Shown here: positions 1 to 8,407 of the stretch, piece after piece
Position numbering within the stretch: the stretch's first letter is position 1
Layout of the letters: every line of letters starts with the position of its first letter
Source: Candidatus Avelusimicrobium facis
GTDB taxonomy: Bacteria; Elusimicrobiota; Elusimicrobia; Elusimicrobiales; Elusimicrobiaceae
Assembly (NCBI GenBank): GCA_900762815.1
Contig: CAAFHX010000020.1
Location: 1 to 22,706, forward strand
Reading direction: 5' to 3'
Length of the DNA: 22,706 nt
The notes under the pieces: model-generated
The model's database searches: none
Told to the model about the DNA's origin: nothing
Seen by the model: the letters and a program-made list of their open reading frames with translations, nothing else
Made by a program: the position numbers and the translations under genes

Positions 1-5
1 AAAAT

Positions 6-14
6 TGTTATCAT
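6..14 (+). promoter_or_regulatory. Extended -10 promoter of rmuC
   Basis: TG-T-TATCAT (6-14) is an extended -10 element 27 bases upstream of the rmuC ATG. It leaves room for a short leader carrying the AGGAG ribosome site at 31-35. The -35 region lies outside the window. The call rests on the motif and its position only. Confidence 0.45.
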
Positions 15-41
15 TTAGAAAACAACGGCACAGGAGATTTT

Positions 42-1388
42 ATGAATATAGTATTTTTATTGGTGGGATGTGTACTTGGGTTCGGCGGGGCGTATTTGTG
101 GTTGTCTGCCCGTGCAAAATCGGCCGAGAAACAGGCGTCTGCCGCCGACGAAGCGCAGCAAGCCCTGCAGCAGGCCCGGCAGGAAAACGCCGCCCTGCAG
201 ACCGAGAACGTTCGCCTGCAGGAGCAGGCCCGTTCCTTGCAGACGCAGCGCGAATTGGTGGAGAAAAACTTCGACCAGCTGGCTCATACTTATAAGGCGC
301 AATTTGCCGATTTGGCCTCTAAAATCTTAGATGAAAAAAGCAAAGGGCTGGAGAGTAAAAATTCCGAGGCCCTGCGCCCGCTGACCCTGCAGCTGGAAAG
401 CTTTGTCAAAAAAGTAAACGACATGGAGCGCCTTACTTCGGAAAAACAAGCCCGGCTGGAAAAGGGGCTTTGCGACGTGATAAAATCTACGGAAAAAATT
501 GACCAAAGTGCCCTCTCTTTGGCGCATGCTATTAAGGGCGAGGCAATTGTGCGCGGCAGCTGGGGCGAGGAGGCCTTGCGCCACATTTTGGACAGCGCCG
601 GGCTCAAGCGCGGGCTGGATTATTTTGAGCAGGTGTCTGAAGAGGGCAAGCGCGTGGACGTGCAAATTGCGCTGCCCGCCGACCGCTGGATTGTGGTGGA
701 TTCCAAAACGATTTTTAACCATTACGTGGAATACTACAACGAGCAAGACCCGCAGAAAAAAGCCGCCCTGTTGGCCGAACACGTCAAAGACGTCAAACGC
801 ACCATTCGCGATTTGTCGTCTAAAAAATACTATAAAAAATTTGTGGAACAAGGCGACAAGGTGCAGCCCGATTACACCCTGATGTTTGTCTACCCCGAGA
901 GCGCCCTGCTGGCCGCCGTGAGCGAGGACCCCGACGTGCTGGCCGAGGCGTGGAAGAACAACATTGCCTTGGTGTCGGCCACATCGCTGATGAGCACGTT
1001 AAAAATGGTTTCCAAACTCTGGGACATAGACAAGCAACACGAATACATGGAAGATTTAAAAGAAGACATTTTGACGCTGATGGAGAAGTTCAATGACTTT
1101 TTGGTCAACTTTGCCAAGGCCGAGAACGCCATTGGCGACGCCCATGAGGCCGTCCGCGTGGCCCGCAAGCACATAGACGGCAACCAAGGGGCTTTGCTGC
1201 CCGTAGCCCAACGCATTGTAGAGGTGTATGAAGTCCCGTTGACCAAAAACAATACCCGTCTTCTCAAGCGGATGAAGTACGATTACAACGGCACCAAAAA
1301 GCGTGCCAAGGTTTCCCCGGCGCAAGCAGAACTGCCGTCCGCCGCGCAGCCGGAGCAGCTTCCGCCGTCCGAGGGAGGATTGTTTTAA
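42..1388 (+). CDS. rmuC: DNA recombination protein RmuC
   Basis: RmuC-family protein of 448 residues, the usual length. It has one N-terminal membrane segment (about 3-21), a Gln/Ala-rich coiled coil (about 25-85) and the RmuC domain (about 95-400). The family hallmark GSWGEE is at 172-177, followed by RVDVQI (204-209) and VVDSK (218-222). D206 and D220-x-K222 fit the PD-(D/E)XK nuclease-like core proposed for the family. RmuC is thought to act on DNA structures and limit inversions between short inverted repeats; the biochemistry is poorly known. The ATG at 42 is chosen because AGGAG sits 6 bases upstream and the membrane anchor starts at once. The stop lies 3 bases from the stop of the convergent gene, with no terminator between. 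The C-terminal tail after about 415 is Pro/Ala-rich and probably disordered. Confidence 0.93.
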   Translation: MNIVFLLVGCVLGFGGAYLWLSARAKSAEKQASAADEAQQALQQARQENAALQTENVRLQEQARSLQTQRELVEKNFDQLAHTYKAQFADLASKILDEKSKGLESKNSEALRPLTLQLESFVKKVNDMERLTSEKQARLEKGLCDVIKSTEKIDQSALSLAHAIKGEAIVRGSWGEEALRHILDSAGLKRGLDYFEQVSEEGKRVDVQIALPADRWIVVDSKTIFNHYVEYYNEQDPQKKAALLAEHVKDVKRTIRDLSSKKYYKKFVEQGDKVQPDYTLMFVYPESALLAAVSEDPDVLAEAWKNNIALVSATSLMSTLKMVSKLWDIDKQHEYMEDLKEDILTLMEKFNDFLVNFAKAENAIGDAHEAVRVARKHIDGNQGALLPVAQRIVEVYEVPLTKNNTRLLKRMKYDYNGTKKRAKVSPAQAELPSAAQPEQLPPSEGGLF

Positions 1389-1391
1389 GGC

Positions 1392-2030
1392 TTAGCGGTA
1401 GAAAAAGCGGTCCAGCCCGTCGCTGTTCATTTCACTAAAGCGGCGTTTGTCCGGGTTGGTCCAATCCCAGGTGTGCACGGCGAACAGATAAACCCCCACC
1501 GCGGTGGTCAGCGCGCTGAGCAGGTAAAACGCCCGGCGCATGTGCCATTCGTACCCTTCCGTGCCCAACCACTTGTGCATATAATCCCAATCGGGCAAGG
1601 TTTCCGGCCCGGCGTTAAGCAGGCTGATGACCGGGTCCAAGCTGCAGCCTGTATAATGGCCCACGCTGTAAAAGGCGATGGCCAACAGCAGCAGGCAGCC
1701 GTCGGCCTGTATTTCCTGTCCCCGGTGCAAAAACCAGAAAAAGGCCAGCAGCGGCACCCCTACTTCCATGAGCGTGCCGCCCCAAATGGTCCAAAAGAAA
1801 TTCCCCCCGGTCAGAAAGCGGAAAATCGGATGGCCGGCCTCGTGAATACCGATGGTAAAAAACCAAAAAATTCCCGCCAGCGGGCAATGATGCGGCCCGA
1901 TAAACCACCAATACAGCCCCGCCGTCAGCGCGGCAATAAATAAAAGCCCTTTCCACCCGTAATGCCAGCAAAGAGGTCCCTTGCGCTCCGGGTCTATAAA
2001 ATCTAAAAGTTGTCCGAAAAATTCTTTCAT
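1392..2030 (-). CDS. Integral membrane protein with HEAGH (M50-like) motif
   Basis: Uncharacterised membrane protein of 212 residues with about four or five hydrophobic segments (about 28-44, 50-72, 83-101, 110-126, 168-187). The second contains HEAGH (63-67), the HExxH zinc motif in the membrane-embedded setting seen in site-2-protease-like (M50) enzymes. GGTLMEVGVP (84-93) follows, and LPDWDYMH (145-152) may supply a third ligand through D147, D149 or H152. I recall a broader family of unnamed bacterial membrane proteins with HEAGH, a GG-x-L-x-Q/E-x-x-P segment and a later His-Asp-Trp; here the His of that last motif appears to be Pro. The ATG is supported by a GGAGGG ribosome site at 2040-2035. 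Protease activity is inference; a non-proteolytic metal-binding role is possible. Confidence 0.65.
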   Translation of the reverse strand: MKEFFGQLLDFIDPERKGPLCWHYGWKGLLFIAALTAGLYWWFIGPHHCPLAGIFWFFTIGIHEAGHPIFRFLTGGNFFWTIWGGTLMEVGVPLLAFFWFLHRGQEIQADGCLLLLAIAFYSVGHYTGCSLDPVISLLNAGPETLPDWDYMHKWLGTEGYEWHMRRAFYLLSALTTAVGVYLFAVHTWDWTNPDKRRFSEMNSDGLDRFFYR

Positions 2031-2067
2031 TTTTCCCTCCGCGGCGAAGAACCGCCGGCTTTTGTAT

Positions 2068-2076
2068 ATCGTAGCA
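2068..2076 (-). promoter_or_regulatory. Extended -10 promoter of the HEAGH membrane protein
   Basis: On the minus strand TGC-TACGAT (2076 to 2068) is followed by a leader of about 30 bases with GGAGGG and the ATG at 2030. The same TGC-preceded -10 recurs at several other units in this window. No good -35 is seen. Confidence 0.45.
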
Positions 2077-2234
2077 AAAAAAGATTTGTTTGTGCGTAAA
2101 AAGGGTTATTTTGCGCGCCGCTTCCGTCTCAGGCCGGGCCGGCGGAGTTTTCTAACCTTTTTGCGCGGTTGCCTCCCCCCTGCGGCAAATCATAGGCTAC
2201 CAACAGCCGCAAACAAACATCTAAGGGAGGTTAC

Positions 2235-3455
2235 ATGAAAAAAGGAGTTTTACTCTGTTGCGCCTTGGGGCTGGGTTTGGCCTTGGGCGCGCAAGAAATC
2301 GCGTCCGCTCCGGCGGGCGCCAAGCACCAGCTCCGGCTGGATCAGCAACGCACACGGCTGGAGGATACGGCCGCTTCCTGGGGCCACGGCTATTTGCAGT
2401 TTAAGCAAGACTTAGCCGAGGAAACCGGGCTGCAATACGGCGTGGACGTGAGCTTTTTGCCGCAGCGGGGCGCTCCGTCGGGCAAAAAAACCAACATACA
2501 GGCCTATTACTACCCGTATGTGAGCTGGAATTTATTTCAAAATACGGCGGCGGGCTCGGGGCAGCTCAACGTCAACTACAACTTCATCCGCTATTGGGGC
2601 GGGCAAGCCGTGGGCTTGCAGGAGCGTTTGGGGCTGCTCAGCGCGCCGAATGATTATCCGGCCAACCAAGAAATCTTTTCCCAGCTTTCTTACACGCACA
2701 CCCTGCCCGGGGAATGGAACTGGCTGTCGGCCACCGTGGGGCAGTTTCCGCTGTATAACTTTGACGGCGCGGAATACCTGAATAACCAGCAAACGGCCTT
2801 GCTCAATTATGCCATGTCCCAAAACGCCTCTTCCACCTATCCATCGGCCAGTTTTGGCGGGTATGTGCAAGCGGCTGTTGACGGGTGGACCCTGGCCGGC
2901 GGTTGGCAAGACGCCGCCAATACCACCGGGCAAAACATCCGCTTAAACAAGGCCTTTAAGGGAAAATATACGTGGTTTGGCTCCTTGAGCTACAACCCGC
3001 AGGTGCCCGGGCTGGGTGAAGGGCAATATTCGTTCTTGTACTATTATCAGCCGGCTACGGAAAAACAAGACGCCCTTTCGCGCGGGTGGTCCGTCAATGC
3101 CAGCCAGCACGTAAGCGAGCGTTGGGTGCTTTCCGCCCGGGCCAACGGCTCAGACGGACATATGAGCCCGATTAAAAACTCGTACGTCTTGGCGGCCAGT
3201 TTGTTGGACCCGCTCTCCCGCCACAGCGGTGATGTGATCACGCTGGGCGTAGCTTACAACCGCGCCGACCGCGCCGCGCTGGGGTATCCCCCGTCGGTGC
3301 GCAAAGACGAAACGGCGTTGGAATTGCAATGGGTGTGGAGTGTGGGCAAGCTGCTCACCATTACCCCGGACGTGCAGTTTTACCCTAAAGCGGGGTTGTC
3401 CGGCGGGCATAAATTTACCACCGTGGCCAGCTTACGCACTACGGTAATGTTGTAA
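2235..3455 (+). CDS. aaxA: Outer-membrane OprB-like porin, AaxA-like
   Basis: Exported outer-membrane beta-barrel of 406 residues. The signal peptide (1-19) ends GLALGAQ. The body is rich in alternating aromatic/polar strands and Gly, with short turns. N-terminal wording such as [21 protein letters not shown] and later [10 protein letters not shown] and [11 protein letters not shown] resemble carbohydrate-selective OprB porins; the last residues TTVML end in a hydrophobic strand as expected for Bam recognition. The Chlamydia pneumoniae arginine/agmatine system has an OprB-type porin (AaxA) immediately before aaxB and aaxC, the same order as here, so arginine uptake is the likely role. The start is set by GGGAGG just upstream of the ATG. 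The 204-base upstream gap is shared with a divergent gene; I see no convincing -10 for this operon in it. The fold is well supported; the aaxA identity rests mainly on context. Confidence 0.75.
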   Translation: MKKGVLLCCALGLGLALGAQEIASAPAGAKHQLRLDQQRTRLEDTAASWGHGYLQFKQDLAEETGLQYGVDVSFLPQRGAPSGKKTNIQAYYYPYVSWNLFQNTAAGSGQLNVNYNFIRYWGGQAVGLQERLGLLSAPNDYPANQEIFSQLSYTHTLPGEWNWLSATVGQFPLYNFDGAEYLNNQQTALLNYAMSQNASSTYPSASFGGYVQAAVDGWTLAGGWQDAANTTGQNIRLNKAFKGKYTWFGSLSYNPQVPGLGEGQYSFLYYYQPATEKQDALSRGWSVNASQHVSERWVLSARANGSDGHMSPIKNSYVLAASLLDPLSRHSGDVITLGVAYNRADRAALGYPPSVRKDETALELQWVWSVGKLLTITPDVQFYPKAGLSGGHKFTTVASLRTTVML

Positions 3456-3480
3456 AAATCAGGGGAATAAGGAGAGAGCT

Positions 3481-4092
3481 ATGGAAAATCTGCAATTGGG
3501 GACGCGCTATCCCACATTAGCGTTTATTTCCGGCGGAGCGGGGCAAGCCGACGACGGGATTCCGCCGCAGCCGTTTGAGACATTCTGCTATGACTCGGCC
3601 TTGCTGCAGGCCAAGATAGAGAATTTCAATGTGGTGCCGTATACCTCGGTGCTGCCCAAGGAGCTCTATCAAAACATCTTGCCGGTGGACGCGGTGGCCG
3701 GGCAATTTAAACACGGCGCCGTGTTGGAGGTCATCATGGCCGGCAACGGGGCCAATATTACTGAGCACAAGGCCATTGCCACGGGCGTCGGCGTGTGCTG
3801 GGGCAAAGACAAAAAAGGCAACCTCATCGGCGGCTGGGCAGCCGAATACGTGGAGTATTTTGATACGCCCATTGACGATGACATTGCCCGGGGTCATTGT
3901 GAAATGTGGCTCAATAAGTCGCTCAAGCACGAGCTGGAAATCCGCGGCGTGGAAAAACACAGCGATTTCCAAATGTGGCATAACTACATTAATATTACCA
4001 AGCCCTTTGCCTATTGCTTGACGGTCATGGGCTTTTTGAACTTCAAATACGCGCCGCTGGCCAAGGCGCAAAGCGTTAAACCGATGGATTAA
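3481..4092 (+). CDS. aaxB: Pyruvoyl-dependent arginine decarboxylase proenzyme
   Basis: PvlArgDC-family proenzyme of 203 residues. It converts arginine to agmatine and CO2, consuming a proton in the cytoplasm. The self-cleavage site is visible in [10 protein letters not shown] (50-59): cleavage between Thr55 and Ser56 would turn Ser56 into the N-terminal pyruvoyl group of the alpha chain. A Thr-Ser cleavage pair in this position is what I recall for chlamydial AaxB, whereas archaeal enzymes have Ser-Ser. Length also matches AaxB (about 195) better than the archaeal form (about 165). [13 protein letters not shown] (14-26) and the [22 protein letters not shown] region (from 87) are family features. 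It is the middle gene of the operon, 25 bases after the porin and 25 before the antiporter, with an AAGGAGAG ribosome site. Confidence 0.88.
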   Translation: MENLQLGTRYPTLAFISGGAGQADDGIPPQPFETFCYDSALLQAKIENFNVVPYTSVLPKELYQNILPVDAVAGQFKHGAVLEVIMAGNGANITEHKAIATGVGVCWGKDKKGNLIGGWAAEYVEYFDTPIDDDIARGHCEMWLNKSLKHELEIRGVEKHSDFQMWHNYINITKPFAYCLTVMGFLNFKYAPLAKAQSVKPMD

Positions 4093-4117
4093 CGCCGCAA
4101 ATCAGTTTGGGGGAGAT

Positions 4118-5587
4118 ATGGCAGAAAACAAGCAAACCGCCGCCGGGGCGGTGAAGAAGCTGGGGGTTATCGGCCTGGCCGGTATTGTCATCAGCTCTAT
4201 GGTCGGGGGCGGGATTTTCTCCCTCCCCCAAAATATGGCCGCCGGGGCCAGTGCCGGGGCCGTATTGCTGGCGTGGGTTATCACGGGGCTGGGCATTTAT
4301 TTTATCGCCAATACCTTTAGCGTACTTTCGCGCGTCAAGCCGGATTTGACCGCCGGAATTTATATGTACGCCCGCGAAGGTTTTGGCCCGTATGCGGGGT
4401 TTACCATTGGTTGGGGGTATTGGCTGTGCCAAATTTTCGGCAATGTGGGCTACGCCGTGATTACGATGGACGCGCTCAATTATTTCTTCCCCCCGTATTT
4501 TCAGGGAGGAAATAACCTGCTCTCCATTTTAGGCGGGTCGCTGCTGATTTGGGTATTTAACGCCGTGGTATTGCGCGGGGTGCGTCAGGCGGCGGTCATG
4601 AACCTCATCGGCACCATTGGCAAATTGGTGCCGCTTTTGTTGTTCATTATCCTCTTGCTTTTTAGTTTTCATCTGGACCGGTTTGACTACAACTTTTGGG
4701 GCAAGCTGGCCGAAAGCGGCAAAACATTAGGCGGGTTGGGAACGCAACTCAAAAGCACCATGCTGGTGACGCTGTGGGCGTTTATCGGCATAGAAGGGGC
4801 GGTGGTGATGTCCAGCCGGGCGCGCAGCCAAAGCGCGGTCAGCCAAGCCACGCTGCTGGGCTTTGTGGGCTGCTTGGTCATTTATGCCTTGCTGTCGCTG
4901 CTGCCGTTTGGCTTTTTGACGCAGGCGGAGCTGGCGGCCATTCCCAATCCGTCCACGGCCGGGGTGCTGGAAAAGGTGGTCGGCCCGTGGGGCGCGTGGG
5001 TGATGAACATCGGGCTGCTTTTGGCGGTGTTGTCCTCTTGGCTGGCGTGGACAATGATTACCGCCGAAATTCCGCAGGCCGCCGCGCAGAACGGCACCTT
5101 TCCCCGGCAGTTTGCACGGGAGAATAAAAACGGAGCGCCGGCGGTCTCTTTGTGGGTAACCAGCGCCTTGATGCAGGTGGCCATCTTCTTGGTGTATTTC
5201 TCCAACAATGCCTGGAATACCATGCTTTCCATTACCGGGGTCATGGTCTTGCCTGCGTATTTGTTTAGCACGGCGTATTTGTGGAAATTGGTGGAGGACG
5301 GCGAGTACGCCGCGATTGCCCCCAAAGGGCGCGCGGCGGCGTTGTTTACCTCTATCGTAGGCACGGCCTATGGGGTTTGGCTGGTGTACGCGGCGGGGTT
5401 GAAATACCTGTTCCTGGCGGTCATCTTTTTGGCCTTGGGCATCCCGGTGTTTGTGTGGGCGCGCAAGCAGCGCCATGACGGGAAGGGTGTATTTGCCGGC
5501 AGCGGGGAGCGGATCGTGATGTGCCTGCTGCTCTTATGTGCCTTGGTGGCCGTCTATGTATTTTCCCGGGGGTTGGTGCGCATTTAA
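4118..5587 (+). CDS. aaxC: APC-family basic amino acid antiporter, probable arginine/agmatine exchanger
   Basis: Inner-membrane transporter of 489 residues with about 12 membrane segments, of the basic amino acid/polyamine antiporter (ArcD/AaxC/AdiC-like) branch of the APC superfamily. [16 protein letters not shown] (26-41) is the unwound TM1 substrate motif characteristic of this branch, and [13 protein letters not shown] (about 222-234) is its TM6 counterpart. Length fits AaxC (about 480) and ArcD. Arginine-in/agmatine-out exchange is inferred from position directly after the PvlArgDC gene; arginine/ornithine or lysine/cadaverine exchange cannot be excluded by sequence. A GGGGGAGA ribosome site precedes the ATG. 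A strong terminator follows 20 bases after the stop, closing the three-gene operon. Confidence 0.85.
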   Translation: MAENKQTAAGAVKKLGVIGLAGIVISSMVGGGIFSLPQNMAAGASAGAVLLAWVITGLGIYFIANTFSVLSRVKPDLTAGIYMYAREGFGPYAGFTIGWGYWLCQIFGNVGYAVITMDALNYFFPPYFQGGNNLLSILGGSLLIWVFNAVVLRGVRQAAVMNLIGTIGKLVPLLLFIILLLFSFHLDRFDYNFWGKLAESGKTLGGLGTQLKSTMLVTLWAFIGIEGAVVMSSRARSQSAVSQATLLGFVGCLVIYALLSLLPFGFLTQAELAAIPNPSTAGVLEKVVGPWGAWVMNIGLLLAVLSSWLAWTMITAEIPQAAAQNGTFPRQFARENKNGAPAVSLWVTSALMQVAIFLVYFSNNAWNTMLSITGVMVLPAYLFSTAYLWKLVEDGEYAAIAPKGRAAALFTSIVGTAYGVWLVYAAGLKYLFLAVIFLALGIPVFVWARKQRHDGKGVFAGSGERIVMCLLLLCALVAVYVFSRGLVRI

Positions 5588-5607
5588 ACGTGCGGGGATA
5601 CCTTGGC

Positions 5608-5636
5608 AACGCCCCGCCTTTGCGGCGGGGCGTTTT
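5608..5636 (+). terminator. Intrinsic terminator closing the aaxABC-like operon
   Basis: Perfect 11-bp stem AACGCCCCGCC (5608-5618) / GGCGGGGCGTT (5624-5634) with a 5-base loop, running into TTTT (5633-5636). It separates the antiporter from the following decarboxylase, which has its own -10 at 5672. Confidence 0.88.
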
Positions 5637-5671
5637 GCATAAAAAATCCGCGCTTTTCCGCCGCATTTTTA

Positions 5672-5677
5672 TATAAT
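5672..5677 (+). promoter_or_regulatory. -10 element of the PLP decarboxylase
   Basis: Perfect TATAAT in an A/T-rich stretch, 9 bases before the chosen ATG at 5687. Initiation about 7 bases downstream would leave almost no leader, and no Shine-Dalgarno is present, so a leaderless or near-leaderless mRNA is predicted. Confidence 0.6.
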
Positions 5678-5686
5678 AAAAAACAG

Positions 5687-7549
5687 ATGAAAAACGACGA
5701 AGAATTACACTTGCCCCCCTTTTACCGCGCACTCAAGGCATATGCCCGCAAAAAAGCGGCTCTGTGGAGCACGCCCGGCCATACCAGCGGGCGGGGTCTG
5801 CAAACCACGGCGGCGGGCAAGGATTTTTATGACTTTTTTGGGCGGAACTTGTTTCTGTCCGACCTCTCCAGCAGCGTGGAAGAGCTGGGCTCTATTTTAG
5901 AGCACCAGGGGCCGCCGGCCGAGGCCGAAAAACGCGCAGCGGAAATCTTCGGCGCGGAGGTTACTTTCTTTGTGCTCAACGGCACTTCTACGGCCAACAA
6001 GGTGGTCTTTTTTGCCGCCGTGGCGCCGGGGGATTTGGTGTTGGTGGGGCGCAACTGCCATAAATCCATTATGCACGCCATTATTATGAACGAGGCCATC
6101 CCGGTGTATTTAACGCCCAAGCCGTGTGCGTACGGGATGATTGGCCCCGTCGGCGCGGAGCAATTTACCAAGGCATCTATTCGCGCCAAAATCGCCCAAA
6201 GCCCGTTGGCCACCAACAAAAAAGCGGCCAAGGTGCAGCTGGCCGTATTGACCAATTCCACCTACGACGGCGTAATTTATCATGCCGACAAGGTAAAAGC
6301 CGCTTTAGCGGACCAAACCCATTTTTTACTTTTTGACGAAGCATGGTACGCTTACGCGGCGTTCCACCCGTTTTACGAGCACCGCTACGCCATGAGCCCC
6401 GCCACACGCAAGCGGGCCCATATGCCCCCCGTGTTTGCCAGCCAGTCCACGCACAAGCTGCTGCTGGCCTTTTCGCAGGGGTCTATGCTGCACTTTCGCC
6501 AGGGGTCGGCCGAAAAGTTGGATTTACAGGGCTTGGTGGAGGCCAATTTAATGCACGCGAGCACCTCTCCGTTTTACCCGTTGTTTGCTTCGTTGGACGT
6601 CAATGCGCAAATCATGAAAGAAAACGGCTACGAGCTGATTAACAAAGCGTTGGGGACGGCCCTGCGCTTTCGTCAAGCGGTGCGTCGGGCCGGGCAGCGC
6701 TATGCCCAGCGCGGCGAGTGGTGGTTTACCCCCTGGCAGCCTGAGGGCAAACGCTTGGAATTGGACCCCAAGGATTGGAAATTAAAACCCGGGGCCGCGT
6801 GGACGGGCATGGACATTTCTCCCGAGGATGATTTGATGTTGGACCCCTTAAAGGTAACCTTGCTGACCCCCGGCGTGAGAGAGGACGCGTCCATGACCCC
6901 GTTTGGCATTCCGGCGTGCGTGGTCAAAAAGTATTTGCAGGCGCGCGGGGTCGTGCCGGAAAAGACGGGCTTTTATAATTTGCTGTTTTTATTTGCCCCC
7001 GGGGTCAGCACCGAGCGCACCGCCGAGCTGCTGCGCATTTTGCATGACTTTAAGCTGGAGTATGCAGACAATTCCGCCGTGACGCGCTGGTTCCCCGGCC
7101 TTGCCGCCGCCTACCCCGGCCGCTACGAGCACATGGGGCTGGCGGATTTGTGCCAAGAAATGCACCGCTTTTTGCAAGAGGCCGACGTGATGCGCCGCTG
7201 CGCTTCCCTCTACGCCACGCCGCCCGTGCAGGCCGTGCCGCCGCACAAGGCTTACTATGGCCTGACGGAAGGCAAGACCGAATATGTACGCCTTTGCGAT
7301 GCCCCGGGGCGCGTAAGCGTGTTTATGATTTTGCCCTATCCTCCCGGGGTGCCGGTCATTATGCCCGGGGAGCGTTTCCCCGCCGCAGACAGCCCCATTT
7401 TAAGTTTTCTGCAGCTTAACGAAGATTTTGACAACCGCTTCCCCGGCTTTGAAACAGAGTTCCACGGCGTGAAAAAAACATGGGAAAACGGCCGCGTAGT
7501 TTATTGGGTCAGCGTGTTGAACAAGACCAAAAAAGGCAAGGCCGCTTAA
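5687..7549 (+). CDS. PLP-dependent Orn/Lys/Arg decarboxylase (fold type I)
   Basis: Basic amino acid decarboxylase of 620 residues. Family blocks are all present: NGTSTANK (98-105), RNCHKS (122-127, His125 stacks on PLP), FDEAWYAY (216-223, Asp217 to the pyridine N) and QSTHKLLLAFSQ, with Lys257 as the PLP lysine. DPLKVTLLTPG and ILPYPPGVPVIMPGE follow. It lacks the N-terminal wing (CheY-like) domain of E. coli CadA/AdiA (about 715-755 residues), starting near the linker/PLP-domain boundary. Some blocks read like CadA (EKTGFYNLLFLF, QSTHKLLLAFSQ), others like AdiA (FDEAWYAYA), so arginine versus lysine cannot be decided. An upstream ATG at 5603 lies inside the terminator and ahead of the -10, so 5687 is preferred. 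Neighbours suggest arginine, which would duplicate the pyruvoyl enzyme's reaction. It overlaps the convergent radical SAM gene by 4 bases. Confidence 0.9.
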   Translation: MKNDEELHLPPFYRALKAYARKKAALWSTPGHTSGRGLQTTAAGKDFYDFFGRNLFLSDLSSSVEELGSILEHQGPPAEAEKRAAEIFGAEVTFFVLNGTSTANKVVFFAAVAPGDLVLVGRNCHKSIMHAIIMNEAIPVYLTPKPCAYGMIGPVGAEQFTKASIRAKIAQSPLATNKKAAKVQLAVLTNSTYDGVIYHADKVKAALADQTHFLLFDEAWYAYAAFHPFYEHRYAMSPATRKRAHMPPVFASQSTHKLLLAFSQGSMLHFRQGSAEKLDLQGLVEANLMHASTSPFYPLFASLDVNAQIMKENGYELINKALGTALRFRQAVRRAGQRYAQRGEWWFTPWQPEGKRLELDPKDWKLKPGAAWTGMDISPEDDLMLDPLKVTLLTPGVREDASMTPFGIPACVVKKYLQARGVVPEKTGFYNLLFLFAPGVSTERTAELLRILHDFKLEYADNSAVTRWFPGLAAAYPGRYEHMGLADLCQEMHRFLQEADVMRRCASLYATPPVQAVPPHKAYYGLTEGKTEYVRLCDAPGRVSVFMILPYPPGVPVIMPGERFPAADSPILSFLQLNEDFDNRFPGFETEFHGVKKTWENGRVVYWVSVLNKTKKGKAA

Positions 7550-8376
7550 GCAGCTTCATCGCCGAGGTGTTGGTTGGAAAAGTACACCCTGCCGCTCAGG
7601 CCGCGCGCTTGGCAGTAGGTTAAAATTTCTTGGCGCTGCTCTTCCCAATAGCTAAAGTCTCTGTGCACGTAAATTTGGTCGTACAAAGCTTTGAGCGAGG
7701 GATGTTCCCGCAAAATATATTCCTGCACCCGCGTCAGCGCGGCAAAACGCAATTTTAAATTTTCAAAGGAAAACTGCTCAGTAAACGGGGCGGCGGCTTC
7801 ACACACGGCGCGCCAGTCGGAAAGCTGCGGGAAAATCGGCGCCACGTGCACCCACGTGCGGATGCCGTGCCCGTGCAAGGTTTCTAAAGCGTGCAAGCGC
7901 TCCGATACCGGCGGGGCGTCGGGCTCGGTCGCTTTTATAAGCTGCGGGTTTAGGCTGCCGATAGACAGCCCCACCGTTACCCCGGGCAGAGTTTGAAACA
8001 CATCTATATCGCGCGTGACCAAAGGGGATTTGGTCAATACCGTTACCTCTGCCCCGGCGTGGGCCAACTGCTGCAACAGCCGCCGCGTGAGGGCGTATTT
8101 TTCTTCCCAGGCATTGTAGCAGTCGGTTACAGAGCTTAAAAAGACTTTTTTGCCTTGCAGACGGACCGGGCGGCAGGGGCGGCTTTGCACCTTCACGTCT
8201 AAAAAGCTGCCCCAGGGGGCCCCGGGGTTGGCGCGTTTCATAAATTCGGCATAGCAATACACGCAGCGGTGCGGGCAACCGATATAGGGGTTAATAGTGT
8301 AATCATACCCCATGATGCGGCAGGGGGTAATGTAGCGCGGGACGATAATCTCTTTGACTTGCAGCGGCATATTCAA
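7546..8376 (-). CDS. SPL-family radical SAM protein
   Basis: Radical SAM protein of 276 residues (274 from the alternative ATG). The cluster motif CPHRCVYCYAEF has the CxxxCxxC spacing that binds the 4Fe-4S/SAM, and is preceded by NPYIGCPH as in spore-photoproduct-lyase-like and Rv2578c-type proteins. Later blocks LSSVTDCYNAWEEKY, VTVLTKSPLVTRD and VGLSIGSLNPQL fit the radical SAM barrel. Substrate unknown; DNA repair is possible by analogy with spore photolyase but not shown. The start is ambiguous: TTG at 8376 has GGAG (8385-8382) 5 bases upstream, while ATG at 8370 is 11 bases away. The stop codon shares bases with the convergent decarboxylase stop. It is divergent from the sirtuin gene, with overlapping -10 elements. 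Confidence 0.85.
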   Translation of the reverse strand: MNMPLQVKEIIVPRYITPCRIMGYDYTINPYIGCPHRCVYCYAEFMKRANPGAPWGSFLDVKVQSRPCRPVRLQGKKVFLSSVTDCYNAWEEKYALTRRLLQQLAHAGAEVTVLTKSPLVTRDIDVFQTLPGVTVGLSIGSLNPQLIKATEPDAPPVSERLHALETLHGHGIRTWVHVAPIFPQLSDWRAVCEAAAPFTEQFSFENLKLRFAALTRVQEYILREHPSLKALYDQIYVHRDFSYWEEQRQEILTYCQARGLSGRVYFSNQHLGDEAA

Positions 8377-8404
8377 AATAGCTCCGATATTTTATATTAT
8401 AGCA
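8372..8404. promoter_or_regulatory. Overlapping divergent promoters of the radical SAM gene and sirtuin gene
   Basis: The stretch TATATTATAGCA (8393-8404) reads in both directions. On minus, TGC-TATAAT (8404 to 8396) is an extended -10 for the radical SAM gene. On plus, TATTAT (8395-8400) is a -10 for the sirtuin, with TTCAAA (8372-8377) as a -35 at 17-bp spacing. The two -10 elements overlap, so polymerase binding should be mutually exclusive. The sirtuin ATG lies 7 bases after its -10. Confidence 0.5.
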
Positions 8405-8407
8405 GGT

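Noticed and set aside
327..851. Long minus-strand ORF (174 codons) inside rmuC
   Set aside because: It is a shadow of the strongly supported rmuC frame; there is no ribosome site or recognisable domain.
2041..2234. Possible riboswitch or structured leader before the porin gene
   Set aside because: Only weak GC-rich hairpins are visible, with no known aptamer motif and no clear promoter, so nothing could be supported.
5603..5686. Upstream in-frame ATG extending the PLP decarboxylase by 28 residues
   Set aside because: It lies inside the terminator stem region and upstream of the TATAAT at 5672, and the extra residues do not resemble the family.
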